From Xanthobacteraceae bacterium 501b (lineage in GTDB: Bacteria; Pseudomonadota; Alphaproteobacteria; Rhizobiales; Xanthobacteraceae), in the NCBI GenBank assembly GCA_000378025.1, contig KB899087.1, positions 620,001 to 684,000 on the forward strand: a DNA stretch of 64,000 nt, given 5' to 3'. Both the position numbers and the translations under genes were made by a program. The notes under the pieces are model-generated. The model searched no databases. It saw only the letters and a list, made by a program, of their open reading frames with translations, and had not been told where the DNA came from. Below are positions 39,222-47,954 of this stretch, in pieces; position 1 is the first letter of the stretch, and each line of letters opens with the position of its first letter.

Positions 39222-39605
39222 TCAGATGACGTAGGGCGGCACATTGTAATAATCATCGACCTTGCGGCCCCACTCGCGGTCCTGCCACGAGCGCTCGTCC
39301 GAGCTGGCGTGGTGCGGCGCGCCGGTGAGCTGCTCCTCGGTCAGGTCCACGACATAGCCGTCGAGGGTCTCGTCATATTTGAGCAGCGACCAGGGCAACG
39401 GGTAGTAGTCCTCGCCGAAGCCGAGGAACCCGCCGAAGCTCATCACCGCATAGGCGGTCTGGCCGGTCAGCTTGTCGATCATCACCCGCTCGATGCCGCC
39501 AATACGGTCGCCATTCGGGCGGTAGACGGCGGTGCCTTCCACCTTGTCGCTGCCGATCAGCGTGCGGGTTTCGCGCGCGTCGACATTCTGCTGCGTCGTC
39601 TGCAT
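39222..39605 (-). CDS. PRC-barrel domain protein
   Basis: 127 residues. The PRC-barrel covers about 15-85 (LIGSDKVEGTAVYRPNGDRIGGIERVMIDK, AYAVMSFGGFLGFGEDYYPLPW), followed by a charged tail. GGGAGG lies 6 nt before the ATG at 39605. Such stand-alone PRC-barrel proteins are frequent members of the alphaproteobacterial general stress regulon; the exact EcfG promoter at 39641-39665 supports that here. Molecular role unknown. Confidence 0.88.
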   Translation of the reverse strand: MQTTQQNVDARETRTLIGSDKVEGTAVYRPNGDRIGGIERVMIDKLTGQTAYAVMSFGGFLGFGEDYYPLPWSLLKYDETLDGYVVDLTEEQLTGAPHHASSDERSWQDREWGRKVDDYYNVPPYVI

Positions 39606-39640
39606 GTTGGCCTCCCTTTGCAAACAATGGTCACAGGGGC

Positions 39641-39665
39641 AACGTGCTGAAACGACGGCGGTTCC
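39641..39665 (-). promoter_or_regulatory. EcfG-type promoter of the PRC-barrel gene
   Basis: Minus strand: GGAAC (39665-39661), 16 nt, CGTT (39644-39641), exact consensus. The predicted start near 39634 gives a 29-nt leader with a strong ribosome-binding site. Confidence 0.82.
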
Positions 39666-39778
39666 CTAAAGATCCGGCGCCGCGGCGCCGCCGGGCCGAA
39701 CCGACCAGAATTCGGCAGATGCGCGGGCGGAGCGTGGCCGGTATCGTCGCGCCAACGGACGAGAGGGAGAATCAGCAC

Positions 39779-40789
39779 ATGTCGGACCCCGCGAACGGTT
39801 TCCGCGCCGACCGCCGCACCCTGCTGCGGGTCGGCGGCACCGCCCTGGCGCTGGCGGCGGGAGGGCTGCTGCCGGCGCGGGCGCAGGCCCCGGTCGAGGT
39901 GGATACGCTGAAGCCCGGCCAGTATGTCTGGTATCCCGAGCGCGCGCCGGAGGGCTTCGTCGCCATCATCGTCTCGCTGCCGGACCAGCGCTGCTATGTC
40001 TACCGCAATGGCGTGCGGATCGGCGTGTCGACGGTCTCCACCGGCCGGGCCGGACACGAGACGCCGACCGGCGTGTTCATCATCCTTGAGAAGGATGTCG
40101 ACCACCATTCCTCGCTCTATAACGACGCCTCCATGCCGTTCACCGAGATGCTGACCTGGTCGGGGGTGGCGCTGCATGCGGGCGGGCTGCCGGGCTATCC
40201 CTCCTCGCATGGCTGCGTGCACCTGCCGCTGGAATTTTCCAAGCTGCTGTTCTCCGTCACCCATTTCGGCACGCCTGTTATCATCGCCGACGCCCATTCC
40301 CAGCCGGTGGACGTGCTGCACCCCGGCCTCGTGCTGCCGGCGGACGCCACCGCCGCGATCGCCAAGGACGACCCGAAGAACGCCAATGGCACGCCCGACA
40401 CGGAAGCCGCGCCCGACCCTGCGCTGGACGCGGTGGCGATGATCGTCAGCCAGGCCGACATGGCGCTCACCGTGCTCAAGGATGGCGCGGTGGCGTTCAC
40501 CGCCCCGGTGACGATCCGCGACCCGCAGACGCCGATCGGCAACGTCGTCTATGTGCTGAAGAACGTCGGCGGCGAGGTGTCGTGGACGGCACTGTCCTTC
40601 GAGGGCTATGGCGCGAGCGCCGGCAAGGCGGCCGGCGCCATCGACCGCGTCACCGTGGCGCCCAGCGCTAACCAGCAGCTGTCCAAACTGCTCGTGCCCG
40701 GCTCGACCCTGTTCGTCACCGAGCTCTCCGCCAAGCCGGACACGCGCTCGGACAAGGATTTCGTCATTCTCTCGCGGGCGACGAGCTGA
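39779..40789 (+). CDS. L,D-transpeptidase (YkuD) with Tat-type signal
   Basis: 336 residues. The N-terminus DRRTLLRVGGTALALAAGG resembles a Tat signal, ending ARAQA. The YkuD domain has HAGGLPGYPSSHGCVHLP with Cys146 as nucleophile. The C-terminal half (from about 200) has an additional domain with no family I can name. It probably cross-links peptidoglycan or modifies the wall in the periplasm. The ATG follows GAGGGAGA. It overlaps the MepA gene by 3 nt (stop and start share TGATG), forming a wall-remodelling pair. Confidence 0.9.
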   Translation: MSDPANGFRADRRTLLRVGGTALALAAGGLLPARAQAPVEVDTLKPGQYVWYPERAPEGFVAIIVSLPDQRCYVYRNGVRIGVSTVSTGRAGHETPTGVFIILEKDVDHHSSLYNDASMPFTEMLTWSGVALHAGGLPGYPSSHGCVHLPLEFSKLLFSVTHFGTPVIIADAHSQPVDVLHPGLVLPADATAAIAKDDPKNANGTPDTEAAPDPALDAVAMIVSQADMALTVLKDGAVAFTAPVTIRDPQTPIGNVVYVLKNVGGEVSWTALSFEGYGASAGKAAGAIDRVTVAPSANQQLSKLLVPGSTLFVTELSAKPDTRSDKDFVILSRATS

Positions 40790-41685
40790 TGCGCCGGGTG
40801 CTGCGGCGAGCGGGCCTTGCTGGCCTCGCCCTGCTGCTGGCCGGGCCGGCGGCGGCGCAGACGGCGCCTGCCGCCCGGCTCGATTCGCTGCCGGCCAAGC
40901 AGGTCTTTGGCGCTGCTAAAGCGCCGGCGCCGCTCGAAGCGCGGTCGATCGGCTTCTACTCCAAGGGCTGCCTCGCCGGCGCGCAGGCGCTGCCGGTGAA
41001 CGGCGCGACCTGGCAGGCGATGCGCCTGTCGCGCAACCGCAATTGGGGCCATCCCAACCTCATCGCCTTCCTCGAACGCTTCTCCGCCACCGTGCCGTCA
41101 GTCTCGCAATGGCCGGGCATATTGGTGGGGGACCTCTCCCAGCCGCGCGGCGGGCCGATGCTCACCGGCCATGCCTCGCACCAGATCGGCCTCGACGCCG
41201 ATATCTGGCTGACCCCAATGCCGAGGCGCGAACTCTCCCGCGAGGAGCGCGAGAAGATCTCCGCCACCATGGTGGTGCGCAAGGACCGGCGCGATGTCGA
41301 TCCGGCGGTGTGGACGCCATCGCATATCACGGTGATCAAGGCGGCGGCGCAGGACCCGGAGGTCGAGCGGGTGCTGGTCAATGCCGCGATCAAGAAGGCA
41401 CTGTGCCGCGATGCGAAGGGCGACCGCGCCTGGCTGCAGAAGGTGCGGCCCTATTGGGGGCACGACTACCACATGCATGTGCGGCTCTCCTGCCCGGAAG
41501 GCGCGCCCGACTGCCGGCCGCAGGACCCTGTCGTGCCGGGCGAGGGCTGCGGCGCCGAGCTCGACTGGTGGTTCTCGGAGGGCAACCTCAACCCGAAGCC
41601 GCCCACCACCCCGCCCAAGCCCAAGCCGCCCATGCTGATGCAGGATTTGCCCGAGGCCTGTCGGCAGGTGGTGCTGGCGCCGTGA
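40789..41685 (+). CDS. mepA: Penicillin-insensitive murein DD-endopeptidase
   Basis: 298 residues: Sec signal (1-23, ending PAAAQ), then an M74 zinc peptidase domain with GHASHQIGLDADIW and GHDYHMHVRLSCP, the zinc ligands of MepA. It cleaves D-Ala-mDAP cross-links. Cys residues typical of the periplasmic fold are present (KGCLAG, ALCRDA, CPEGAPDC, GCGAEL). A Pro/Lys-rich tail follows. Translationally coupled to the L,D-transpeptidase: one makes 3-3 links and the other opens 4-3 links. Confidence 0.94.
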   Translation: MRRVLRRAGLAGLALLLAGPAAAQTAPAARLDSLPAKQVFGAAKAPAPLEARSIGFYSKGCLAGAQALPVNGATWQAMRLSRNRNWGHPNLIAFLERFSATVPSVSQWPGILVGDLSQPRGGPMLTGHASHQIGLDADIWLTPMPRRELSREEREKISATMVVRKDRRDVDPAVWTPSHITVIKAAAQDPEVERVLVNAAIKKALCRDAKGDRAWLQKVRPYWGHDYHMHVRLSCPEGAPDCRPQDPVVPGEGCGAELDWWFSEGNLNPKPPTTPPKPKPPMLMQDLPEACRQVVLAP

Positions 41686-41694
41686 AGGGCGGGG

Positions 41695-41843
41695 CGCCTG
41701 CGGCGCCTCGTTTCCCCTGGGTCCCGGCGCGGCGCTCCGCCTTCGGCTGCGCTGGGCCGGGACACGCTGGAGCGACCCGTTCCCCGGACAAGCCGCGCGT
41801 GCGCGGCGCTGATCCGGGGCCCAGGGCCGGGCGGAGGGCTCGC
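41695..41843. repeat. REP-like composite, family D
   Basis: Contains CCTGGGTCCCGGCGCGGCGC with the inverse GGGCCGGGACACG, and TCCCCGGAC with the inverse ATCCGGGGCCCAGG. It fills the gap between the convergent mepA and GMC oxidoreductase genes and may act as a transcription stop. Confidence 0.6.
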
Positions 41844-43484
41844 CTACCCCCGCCCATCCTCCAGGATCATCCCGGCCGCCTTCTCGGCGATCATGATGGT
41901 CGGCGAATTGGTGTTGCCCGAGACGATGGTGGGCATGACAGAGGCATCCGCCACGCGCAGGCCCCGGATGCCGAAAACCCGCAGCCGCGCGTCCACCACC
42001 GCCATCGGGTCGGAGGCAAGGCCCATCCTCGCCGTGCCGACGGGGTGGAAAATGGTGGTACCGATATCACCGGCGGCCTTGGCCAGCGCCGCTTCGCTGT
42101 CGTCGACCGCCTTGCCCGGCAGGAACTCGTCCGGCGCGAAGGGCGCCAGCGCCGGCTGGGAAACGATGCGCCGGCCGACCCGCAGGCTGTCGGCGGCGAC
42201 CCGGCGGTCTTCCTCGGTGGCGAGATAATTGGGCTGGATCAGCGGCGCCGCCGCGCTGTCGGCGCTGGCGAGCGTCACCTCGCCCCGGCTGGTCGGGCGC
42301 AGATTGCACACGCTCATGGTGAAGGCGGGGAAGGGGTGCAGCGGCTCGCCGAACTTGCCGAGCGAAAGCGGCTGGACGTGGAATTCAAGGTCGGCATGTT
42401 CCACCCCGGCGCGCGAGCGGGTGAAGATGCCGAGCTGCGAGGGGGCCATGGTCAGCGGCCCGCGCTGGAACAGCGCGAAGTCGAGCCCCATCTTCGCCCG
42501 GCCGAACAGCGAGTGGTACTGTTCGTTCAGCGTCGGCACGCCGGAAACCTTGTAGATCATCCGCAATTGCAGATGGTCCTGCAGATTGGCGCCGACGCCG
42601 GGCAGGGCGTGCGCCACCGCGATTCCATGGCGCGCCAGTTCCTCGCCCGGCCCAATGCCGGAGAGCTTGAGCAGATGCGGCGAGCCGATGGCGCCAGCAG
42701 TGAGGATCACCTCGCCGCGCGCCCGCGCCACCTTTGTGACGCCGTTCTGCCGGTAGACCACGCCGGCGGCGCGGCCGTCCTCGATCAGCACGCGCTCGGT
42801 GTGGCAGGAGGTTTCCAGCCGCAGGTTCGGCCGGGAGAGCACGGGCTTGAGGAAGCCGCGCGCCGCGCTCCAGCGCAGGCCCCGCTTCTGGTTCACCTGG
42901 AAATAGGACGAGCCTTCATTGTCGCCGGTGTTGAAATCCGGGATCGGGGCAATGCCGGCCTGCTGCGCGGCGACGCGCACCGTGTCCAGCAGCTTCCAGG
43001 TGAGGCGCGGCGCTTCCACCCGCCATTCGCCGCCGCCGCCATGGAATTCGGCGGCGCCGAGATAATGGTCCTCATGCCGCTTGAAGACGGGGAGCACGTC
43101 GTCCCAGCCCCAGCCGGCAAGACCGAGCTGGCGCCAGTGGTCATAATCGGCCGCCTGGCCGCGCATATAGATCATGGCGTTGATGGCGGAGGAGCCGCCA
43201 ATGGTCTTGCCGCGCGGGTAGTTCAGCGCCCGCCCGTTCAGCCCGGCCTCGGCCTGCGTCTTGAAGCACCAGTCGGCGCGCGGATTGCCGATGGCGAAGA
43301 GATAGCCGACCGGAATGTGGAACCAGATCCAGTTGTCCCGCCCGCCGGCCTCCAGCACCAGCACCCGGTTCTTCGCATCGGCCGAAAGCCGGTTCGCCAG
43401 CACGCAGCCGGCCGAGCCGGCGCCGACCACGATGTAGTCATAGGCTTCCGCGGAATCGGTCGGGGCGTTGGTCACGGCAGGCAC
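41844..43484 (-). CDS. GMC-family flavin oxidoreductase (choline/alcohol dehydrogenase-like)
   Basis: 546 residues. The FAD-binding N-terminus is YIVVGAGSAGCVLANRLSAD. PROSITE-type GMC signatures are GGSSAINAMIYMRGQAADYD and GAIGSPHLLKLSGIGP. The C-terminal catalytic block is FHPVGTARMG. It oxidises an alcohol with FAD; choline, PEG-type and aliphatic alcohols are all used in the family. No betaine genes are adjacent, so choline is not favoured. The start is a GTG (43484, or 43475 as alternative) because no ATG precedes the FAD motif. Confidence 0.9.
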   Translation of the reverse strand: MPAVTNAPTDSAEAYDYIVVGAGSAGCVLANRLSADAKNRVLVLEAGGRDNWIWFHIPVGYLFAIGNPRADWCFKTQAEAGLNGRALNYPRGKTIGGSSAINAMIYMRGQAADYDHWRQLGLAGWGWDDVLPVFKRHEDHYLGAAEFHGGGGEWRVEAPRLTWKLLDTVRVAAQQAGIAPIPDFNTGDNEGSSYFQVNQKRGLRWSAARGFLKPVLSRPNLRLETSCHTERVLIEDGRAAGVVYRQNGVTKVARARGEVILTAGAIGSPHLLKLSGIGPGEELARHGIAVAHALPGVGANLQDHLQLRMIYKVSGVPTLNEQYHSLFGRAKMGLDFALFQRGPLTMAPSQLGIFTRSRAGVEHADLEFHVQPLSLGKFGEPLHPFPAFTMSVCNLRPTSRGEVTLASADSAAAPLIQPNYLATEEDRRVAADSLRVGRRIVSQPALAPFAPDEFLPGKAVDDSEAALAKAAGDIGTTIFHPVGTARMGLASDPMAVVDARLRVFGIRGLRVADASVMPTIVSGNTNSPTIMIAEKAAGMILEDGRG

Positions 43485-43554
43485 CTGGGCAGTATCACGG
43501 GAGGTGCGATAAAGCCGTCCGCCTTCCCGCGCGGCAAGCCGAAATCCCGCGCAA

Positions 43555-43599
43555 GGGCTGTTCGCTGATGGGCTGTTCGCTGATGGGTCGTTCGCTGAT
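43555..43599. repeat. Three 15-bp tandem repeats
   Basis: GGGCTGTTCGCTGAT twice (43555-43569, 43570-43584) and GGGTCGTTCGCTGAT (43585-43599). It lies between the GMC gene start and the end of the second porin gene; a simple slippage repeat with no evident role. Confidence 0.8.
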
Positions 43600-43670
43600 G
43601 GGCGGTCGTGCGCGGCGAACCTGCGTCGAGGCCCGGCCGCTGGCCGGGCCGCAGCCGCCGCGCCGCCGCG

Positions 43671-44384
43671 TCAGAACTTGTAGCTCAGGCCGAGGCGCAG
43701 GTCGCTGGTGGTGTAGGAGTGGTTCACCGTCAGGTTGCCGTAATAGGGCACGGGCGAGGACAGGTCGCCGTAATCGGTATAGCGATACTCGATGCGCGCC
43801 AGGATGTTGTCGGTGACCGCATATTCGAGGCCGCCGCCCACCGTCCAGCCCGACACGGTCTCCGAGGGGGAGATCCGCACGCCGGTCGCCGCATAGGTCG
43901 TCGTGGCCGAGCCGAAGGCATAGCCGGCGGTCAGGAAGGGCAGGAAGCGGTCGAAGGCGTAGCCGACGCGCGCGCGCACCGAGCCGAACCACTCCAGCTC
44001 GTGCGTCGCCGTGGCACTCAGCACGGGGATGCCAAAGGCGGCGATGGAATCGGTGGAACTGAGGCTTCCACCATTCACGTCCGCCTCGATGCCGATGACC
44101 AGATTAGAGGCGAACTGATAATTGTAGCCAATGAAGCCGCCGCCGAAGACGCCGCTCGGGCTGCCCGAGGAGGTGGCATAGTCGGGCAGGCCGGGCAGCG
44201 AGAGGGAGCTGTCGGCGTCCCCCCAGCTGTAACCGACCTGTCCGCCGAGATAGAGGCCGGTCCAGCTGAAGGCGGGCACGTAGACCTCCGCCTTCATCAC
44301 CGGCGCGGGCGCCGACGGCAGGTCCGCCGCGAAGGCGGCACCGGAGGAAACAAGTAGTGTCGCAGCGATTGCCAAGGCCTTCAT
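43671..44384 (-). CDS. Outer-membrane beta-barrel protein, Omp31/porin-like
   Basis: 237 residues from the ATG at 44384. Signal peptide 1-20 (ends AAFAAD), first strand FSWTGLYLGGQVGYSWGD, glycine-rich strands with aromatic girdles, and a C-terminal LRLGLSYKF ending in Phe. Clearly a paralogue of the protein at 23701-24465. The gap 44385-44622 upstream holds its promoter region and no gene. Confidence 0.9.
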   Translation of the reverse strand: MKALAIAATLLVSSGAAFAADLPSAPAPVMKAEVYVPAFSWTGLYLGGQVGYSWGDADSSLSLPGLPDYATSSGSPSGVFGGGFIGYNYQFASNLVIGIEADVNGGSLSSTDSIAAFGIPVLSATATHELEWFGSVRARVGYAFDRFLPFLTAGYAFGSATTTYAATGVRISPSETVSGWTVGGGLEYAVTDNILARIEYRYTDYGDLSSPVPYYGNLTVNHSYTTSDLRLGLSYKF

Positions 44385-44622
44385 GCCGTCCCCCACGTCG
44401 TTCTGCGGCTCCCCGCAGAGCCGACGCAACGGTCACCAATGGCGGGGAGTGCCTTACCTTGCGTCTGGGTGAAGTGAAGAACCTTCGCAACCATGGCGTC
44501 AAGTATTACCATGCGGAAACGCGGGCGGCCGGGCGTTTCCCGGCCGGCGTGACGGTAGCGCCACATGAGTGCCACCTTCCAGTCCGTCGCCCACCCCGAG
44601 GGCGGGCGTGGCCGGGCCGCGC

Positions 44623-45450
44623 CTATTGCTTCAGCTTGGCGGCGAACACGCCGATGGTGCGGGCATAGACCTCCGCCTTGTTCCAGCCGAGCAGGGCCTG
44701 ATAGTTCGGCTCGCCCGGCCCCCAGCCGGCGCCGGGGCGCCAGCCATAGCCGCGCAGATAATTGGCGGTGGAGGCCAGCACGTCGGGCGCGCTGCGCACC
44801 AGGTCGGCGCGGCCGTCACCGTCGAAATCGACCGCGAACTTCACATAGGAGGAGGCGAGGAACTGGGTCTGGCCGATCTCGCCGGCCCAGGCGCCGCGCA
44901 TCTCGTCGAGGGTGAGGTCGCCATGCTGGTAAATGCGCAGCGCGTCGAGCAGCTGCGCGGTGAAGAAGGCGCTGCGCCGGCAGTCATAGGACAGGGTGGA
45001 GAGCGAGCGCATGATCGACATCTTGCCCTGGTTGACGCCGTAATCGGTCTCCAGCCCCCAGATCGCCACCACCACCTCGCCCGGCACGCCATAGCGCTGC
45101 TCGATGCGGGCCAGCGTCGAGGCGTATTGCTGGAGCTTCTGCTTGCCCTTGGCGATGCGGCCGGCGCTGATGCGGTTGGCGGCGAACTGCTCGAAGCTCA
45201 TCTTGAAGTGCTTCTGGTTGCGGTCGAGCCGGATCACCGTGGTGTCGTAGGTCACGCCGTCGAGCGCCCGCAGGGCCTGGGGCGAAATCCCCTGCGCCTG
45301 CGCCGCGCGCTTGAAGGCCGGCAGCCAGGCGGCAAAGCCGGAGGCGTCGTTGCCGCAGGTCGCCGCCAATGCCGGGGCGACGGCCAATGGCAGCAGGCAC
45401 AGCGCCGCAAGGCTACCACGCCACAAATGCCTGAACATGCTCTCGATCAT
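44623..45450 (-). CDS. Lytic murein transglycosylase, MltB type without peptidoglycan-binding domain
   Basis: 275 residues from the ATG at 45450 (GAGAGGGG upstream); an ATG at 45438 is the alternative. Sec signal ends at PALAA. The SLT_2 domain shows IWGLETDYGVNQG with the catalytic Glu, GAWAGEIGQTQFLASSY and VDFDGDGRADLV. It cuts glycan strands in the periplasm. Compared with the 7671-8903 paralogue it lacks the C-terminal binding domain. Confidence 0.9.
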   Translation of the reverse strand: MIESMFRHLWRGSLAALCLLPLAVAPALAATCGNDASGFAAWLPAFKRAAQAQGISPQALRALDGVTYDTTVIRLDRNQKHFKMSFEQFAANRISAGRIAKGKQKLQQYASTLARIEQRYGVPGEVVVAIWGLETDYGVNQGKMSIMRSLSTLSYDCRRSAFFTAQLLDALRIYQHGDLTLDEMRGAWAGEIGQTQFLASSYVKFAVDFDGDGRADLVRSAPDVLASTANYLRGYGWRPGAGWGPGEPNYQALLGWNKAEVYARTIGVFAAKLKQ

Positions 45451-45543
45451 TTTCGCCCCTCTCGGTTCGCCTGTTGCCAGCATGACCCAGCCGGATGAAC
45501 GGGTCGTTTCACCTTGGCGTCAACGGGCGTGCTTCATCGGGTT

Positions 45544-46287
45544 TCAAATGCCGATGCGCCCGAAGCCCGGTAGCTTGATGCCCGGCCGGCGCAGGTCCAG
45601 CCCGGCGACGGCGCCGAGCAGGTTGAACTCGATGCCTTCCACCCAGGCGACGGTGAGGCCGAGATAGCCGTCCAGCGACACCCGCACCCCGGTGCGCGAG
45701 GGCGCCAGCCCGAACCAGTCGCCATCCACCGGGTAATCCTTGCCGATGGCGGTCGGGGGCAGGGTGACGGCGAGTTCCGGCACCTGCCCGATCACATGGG
45801 CAACGAAGCTGTTGGAGTTCGGCCCCGGCCAGACATGGTAGTCGCCGGCGTCCCCGAAGGGGTAGGAGGCGATCGCCGCCCGCAGCTTCGGGATCAAGCG
45901 CTCGGCGTCTTCGCCGGTGGCCTCGAACACGATTTCCGGGTCGTTGCCATACCAGCGCCCGTCCGGCGCGTAGCCATTGTGGCGGATCGGCCGACCCCAG
46001 CCGACCTTGTCGTAGCGCTCATAGGCGCCGGCGCCCGGACCCTTGAACACGATCCAGCTATGCACCGCGAAGATGCCGCGCCAGCGGCCGACCCGGGCGG
46101 CGTAGATGCGGACCATGGCTTGCGGATGGGCATCGGCCGCCGGCAGCGTGCCGGTGCTCGACCAGTCGGCGGTGCCCCAGCTGCGCGACCAGTCAGCCGT
46201 CTGCCATTGCACCAGCGCATGGGCGCCGAGCGGCAGGAGGAAGAGCAGGACGAAGAGAATGAGGGTGAGGCGGAGGGCCGTGAGCAT
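45544..46287 (-). CDS. DUF3750 family protein
   Basis: 247 residues from the ATG at 46287 (GTG at 46293 also possible). One N-terminal hydrophobic helix (about 5-25) anchors or exports it. The DUF3750 marks are FAVHSWIVFK, RHNGYAPDGRWYGNDPEIV and GPNSNSFVAHVIGQVPEL. The conserved His, Asn and Ser residues suggest an enzyme of the NlpC/amidase-like kind, but the activity is not established. Convergent spacing places it as a separate unit from the transglycosylase, 93 nt away on the same strand. Confidence 0.8.
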   Translation of the reverse strand: MLTALRLTLILFVLLFLLPLGAHALVQWQTADWSRSWGTADWSSTGTLPAADAHPQAMVRIYAARVGRWRGIFAVHSWIVFKGPGAGAYERYDKVGWGRPIRHNGYAPDGRWYGNDPEIVFEATGEDAERLIPKLRAAIASYPFGDAGDYHVWPGPNSNSFVAHVIGQVPELAVTLPPTAIGKDYPVDGDWFGLAPSRTGVRVSLDGYLGLTVAWVEGIEFNLLGAVAGLDLRRPGIKLPGFGRIGI

Positions 46288-46459
46288 TGGCACCGAACAT
46301 GCCCATCAAGCCGTGGATTTTAAAGGGCTCGCGCCGCCTGCGCGCGAAAACGTGTCCGGGCGAGGGGGCCGCCGCCCGTGCCGCTCCGGCATGTCGTGTC
46401 TTGCGCCCGTCGCCCGGCGAGGGTCAGATGGCGCGGTGAACTTACGCGACGAGGGCCGG

Positions 46460-47851
46460 ATGGACGGCGGAACCAGCTTCTTCGGCGACCTGCTCGGCAC
46501 CATTGCCGAGCGTGGCCGCGCCCTGCTCGATCGCGGGCGGGAGCGACGGCCGGCCGGTGAGGCGCGGGCGGCGAGCGTCGCGCTTCTGTGCGAGCGGCTG
46601 CTCTCGGGGCAGGGCGAGGCCTCCGGCGTCGCGCTGGCGCAGGAGATCCTTGCCGCCTATGCCGGGCTGCGCACCGGCGAGCGCATCGCCTTCTTCGAGA
46701 CGCTGGCCACCGCTTTCGGGCCGGATGCCGCCCGGCTGGAGGCGGCGCTGGCCGCCCATCACGCCGCGCCGAGCGGGCGCAGCGTGGCGGAACTGCACGC
46801 CGCCAGCGAGCCGCGCCGGCAGGAGTTGATCCGCCGCTTCAACCTCGCCCCGGGCGCCACGGCGCGGCTGGTGGCGATGCGCGCCGACCTGCTCGGCGTG
46901 CTTCCCCGCCGCCGCGACCTCACCGAGGTCGACCGCGACTTCACCCATCTGTTTGCTTCCTGGTTCAATCGGGGGTTTCTCGTGCTGCGCCGGATCGACT
47001 GGTCGACCCCCGCCAATGTGCTGGAAAAGATCATCCGCTATGAGGCGGTGCACGAAATCCGCGACTGGAACGATCTGCGCGCCCGCGTCGATTCGCCGGA
47101 CCGGCGCTGCTACGCCTTCTTCCACCCGGCACTGGTCGACGAGCCGCTGATCTTCGTCGAGGTGGCGCTGACCCGCGAGGCGCCGTCCGCCATCGCCCCC
47201 ATCCTCGACACGACCCGCACGCCGCTGGCGCCGGAAAGCGCGCGCACCGCCGTGTTCTATTCCATCTCCACTTGCCAGACCGGGCTCGGCGGGGTGAGCT
47301 TCGGCAATTTCCTGATCAAGCAGGTGGTGGCGGAAATCTCCCGCGAATTCCCCAATTTGAAGGAGTTCGTCACCCTCTCGCCGGTGCCGGGATTCCGCGC
47401 CTGGGTGGAGGCCGAGAGGGCCGATCCGGCCTCGAAGGTGCTCACCCCGGACGACCGCGGCGCGCTCGCCGCGATTCCCGCCCTTGCCGGCAGCGAGGTG
47501 CCTGATGCGGCGGCGCGGGAGGCGTTGCGCCCCGTCATTGAGGCACTGGCGGCGCATTATTTCCTGGTCGCACGCTCATCCAAAGGCAAGCCGCTCGACC
47601 CGGTCGCGCGGTTCCATCTCGGCAATGGCGCAAGGCTGGAGCGGATCAACCCGTTCGGCGATCTCTCCCCGCGCGGCATGGCGCAGGCCTTCGGGCTGAT
47701 GGTGAATTACCGCTATCTCACCGAGGATATCGAGAAGAACCACGAGGCCTTTTTCGACCGCGGCACCATCGTGGCGAGCCCGCAGGTGCGCCGGCTGGCC
47801 CGTGCCGAGGAGGCCCAGAAGCCTCCGGCCCTGCGCGAGGCGGCGGGGTAG
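46460..47851 (+). CDS. Malonyl-CoA decarboxylase
   Basis: 463 residues. The N-terminal helical domain (1-160) and the C-terminal GNAT-like catalytic domain are both present. Catalytic-site blocks include IFVEVALT, SISTCQTGLGGVSFGNFLIKQVV and the VARFHLGNGARLERIN region carrying the essential Ser and His positions of the family. It converts malonyl-CoA to acetyl-CoA and CO2. There is no matB, matC or GntR neighbour, so it is not in the rhizobial matABC arrangement; it may control malonyl-CoA level or support dicarboxylate use. Confidence 0.92.
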   Translation: MDGGTSFFGDLLGTIAERGRALLDRGRERRPAGEARAASVALLCERLLSGQGEASGVALAQEILAAYAGLRTGERIAFFETLATAFGPDAARLEAALAAHHAAPSGRSVAELHAASEPRRQELIRRFNLAPGATARLVAMRADLLGVLPRRRDLTEVDRDFTHLFASWFNRGFLVLRRIDWSTPANVLEKIIRYEAVHEIRDWNDLRARVDSPDRRCYAFFHPALVDEPLIFVEVALTREAPSAIAPILDTTRTPLAPESARTAVFYSISTCQTGLGGVSFGNFLIKQVVAEISREFPNLKEFVTLSPVPGFRAWVEAERADPASKVLTPDDRGALAAIPALAGSEVPDAAAREALRPVIEALAAHYFLVARSSKGKPLDPVARFHLGNGARLERINPFGDLSPRGMAQAFGLMVNYRYLTEDIEKNHEAFFDRGTIVASPQVRRLARAEEAQKPPALREAAG

Positions 47852-47954
47852 CGGGAGAGGCCGCCGGTCCCCCGCCTGCCCTTGACAGGGCGGCCGGCCT
47901 TATGCCCGATGCCCGCGAGGGTCCGGGGGCGGGTCCGGGATCCGGAGTGCGTGA

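Noticed and set aside
41844..43484. Choline dehydrogenase betA of an osmoprotectant operon
   Set aside because: GMC family membership is clear, but no betB, betI or choline transporter is adjacent, so the specific name is unsupported.
47852..47954. EcfG promoter before cfa
   Set aside because: cfa is often stress-controlled, but no GGAAC-N16/17-CGTT or one-mismatch version was found; only a lone TTGACA at 47882.
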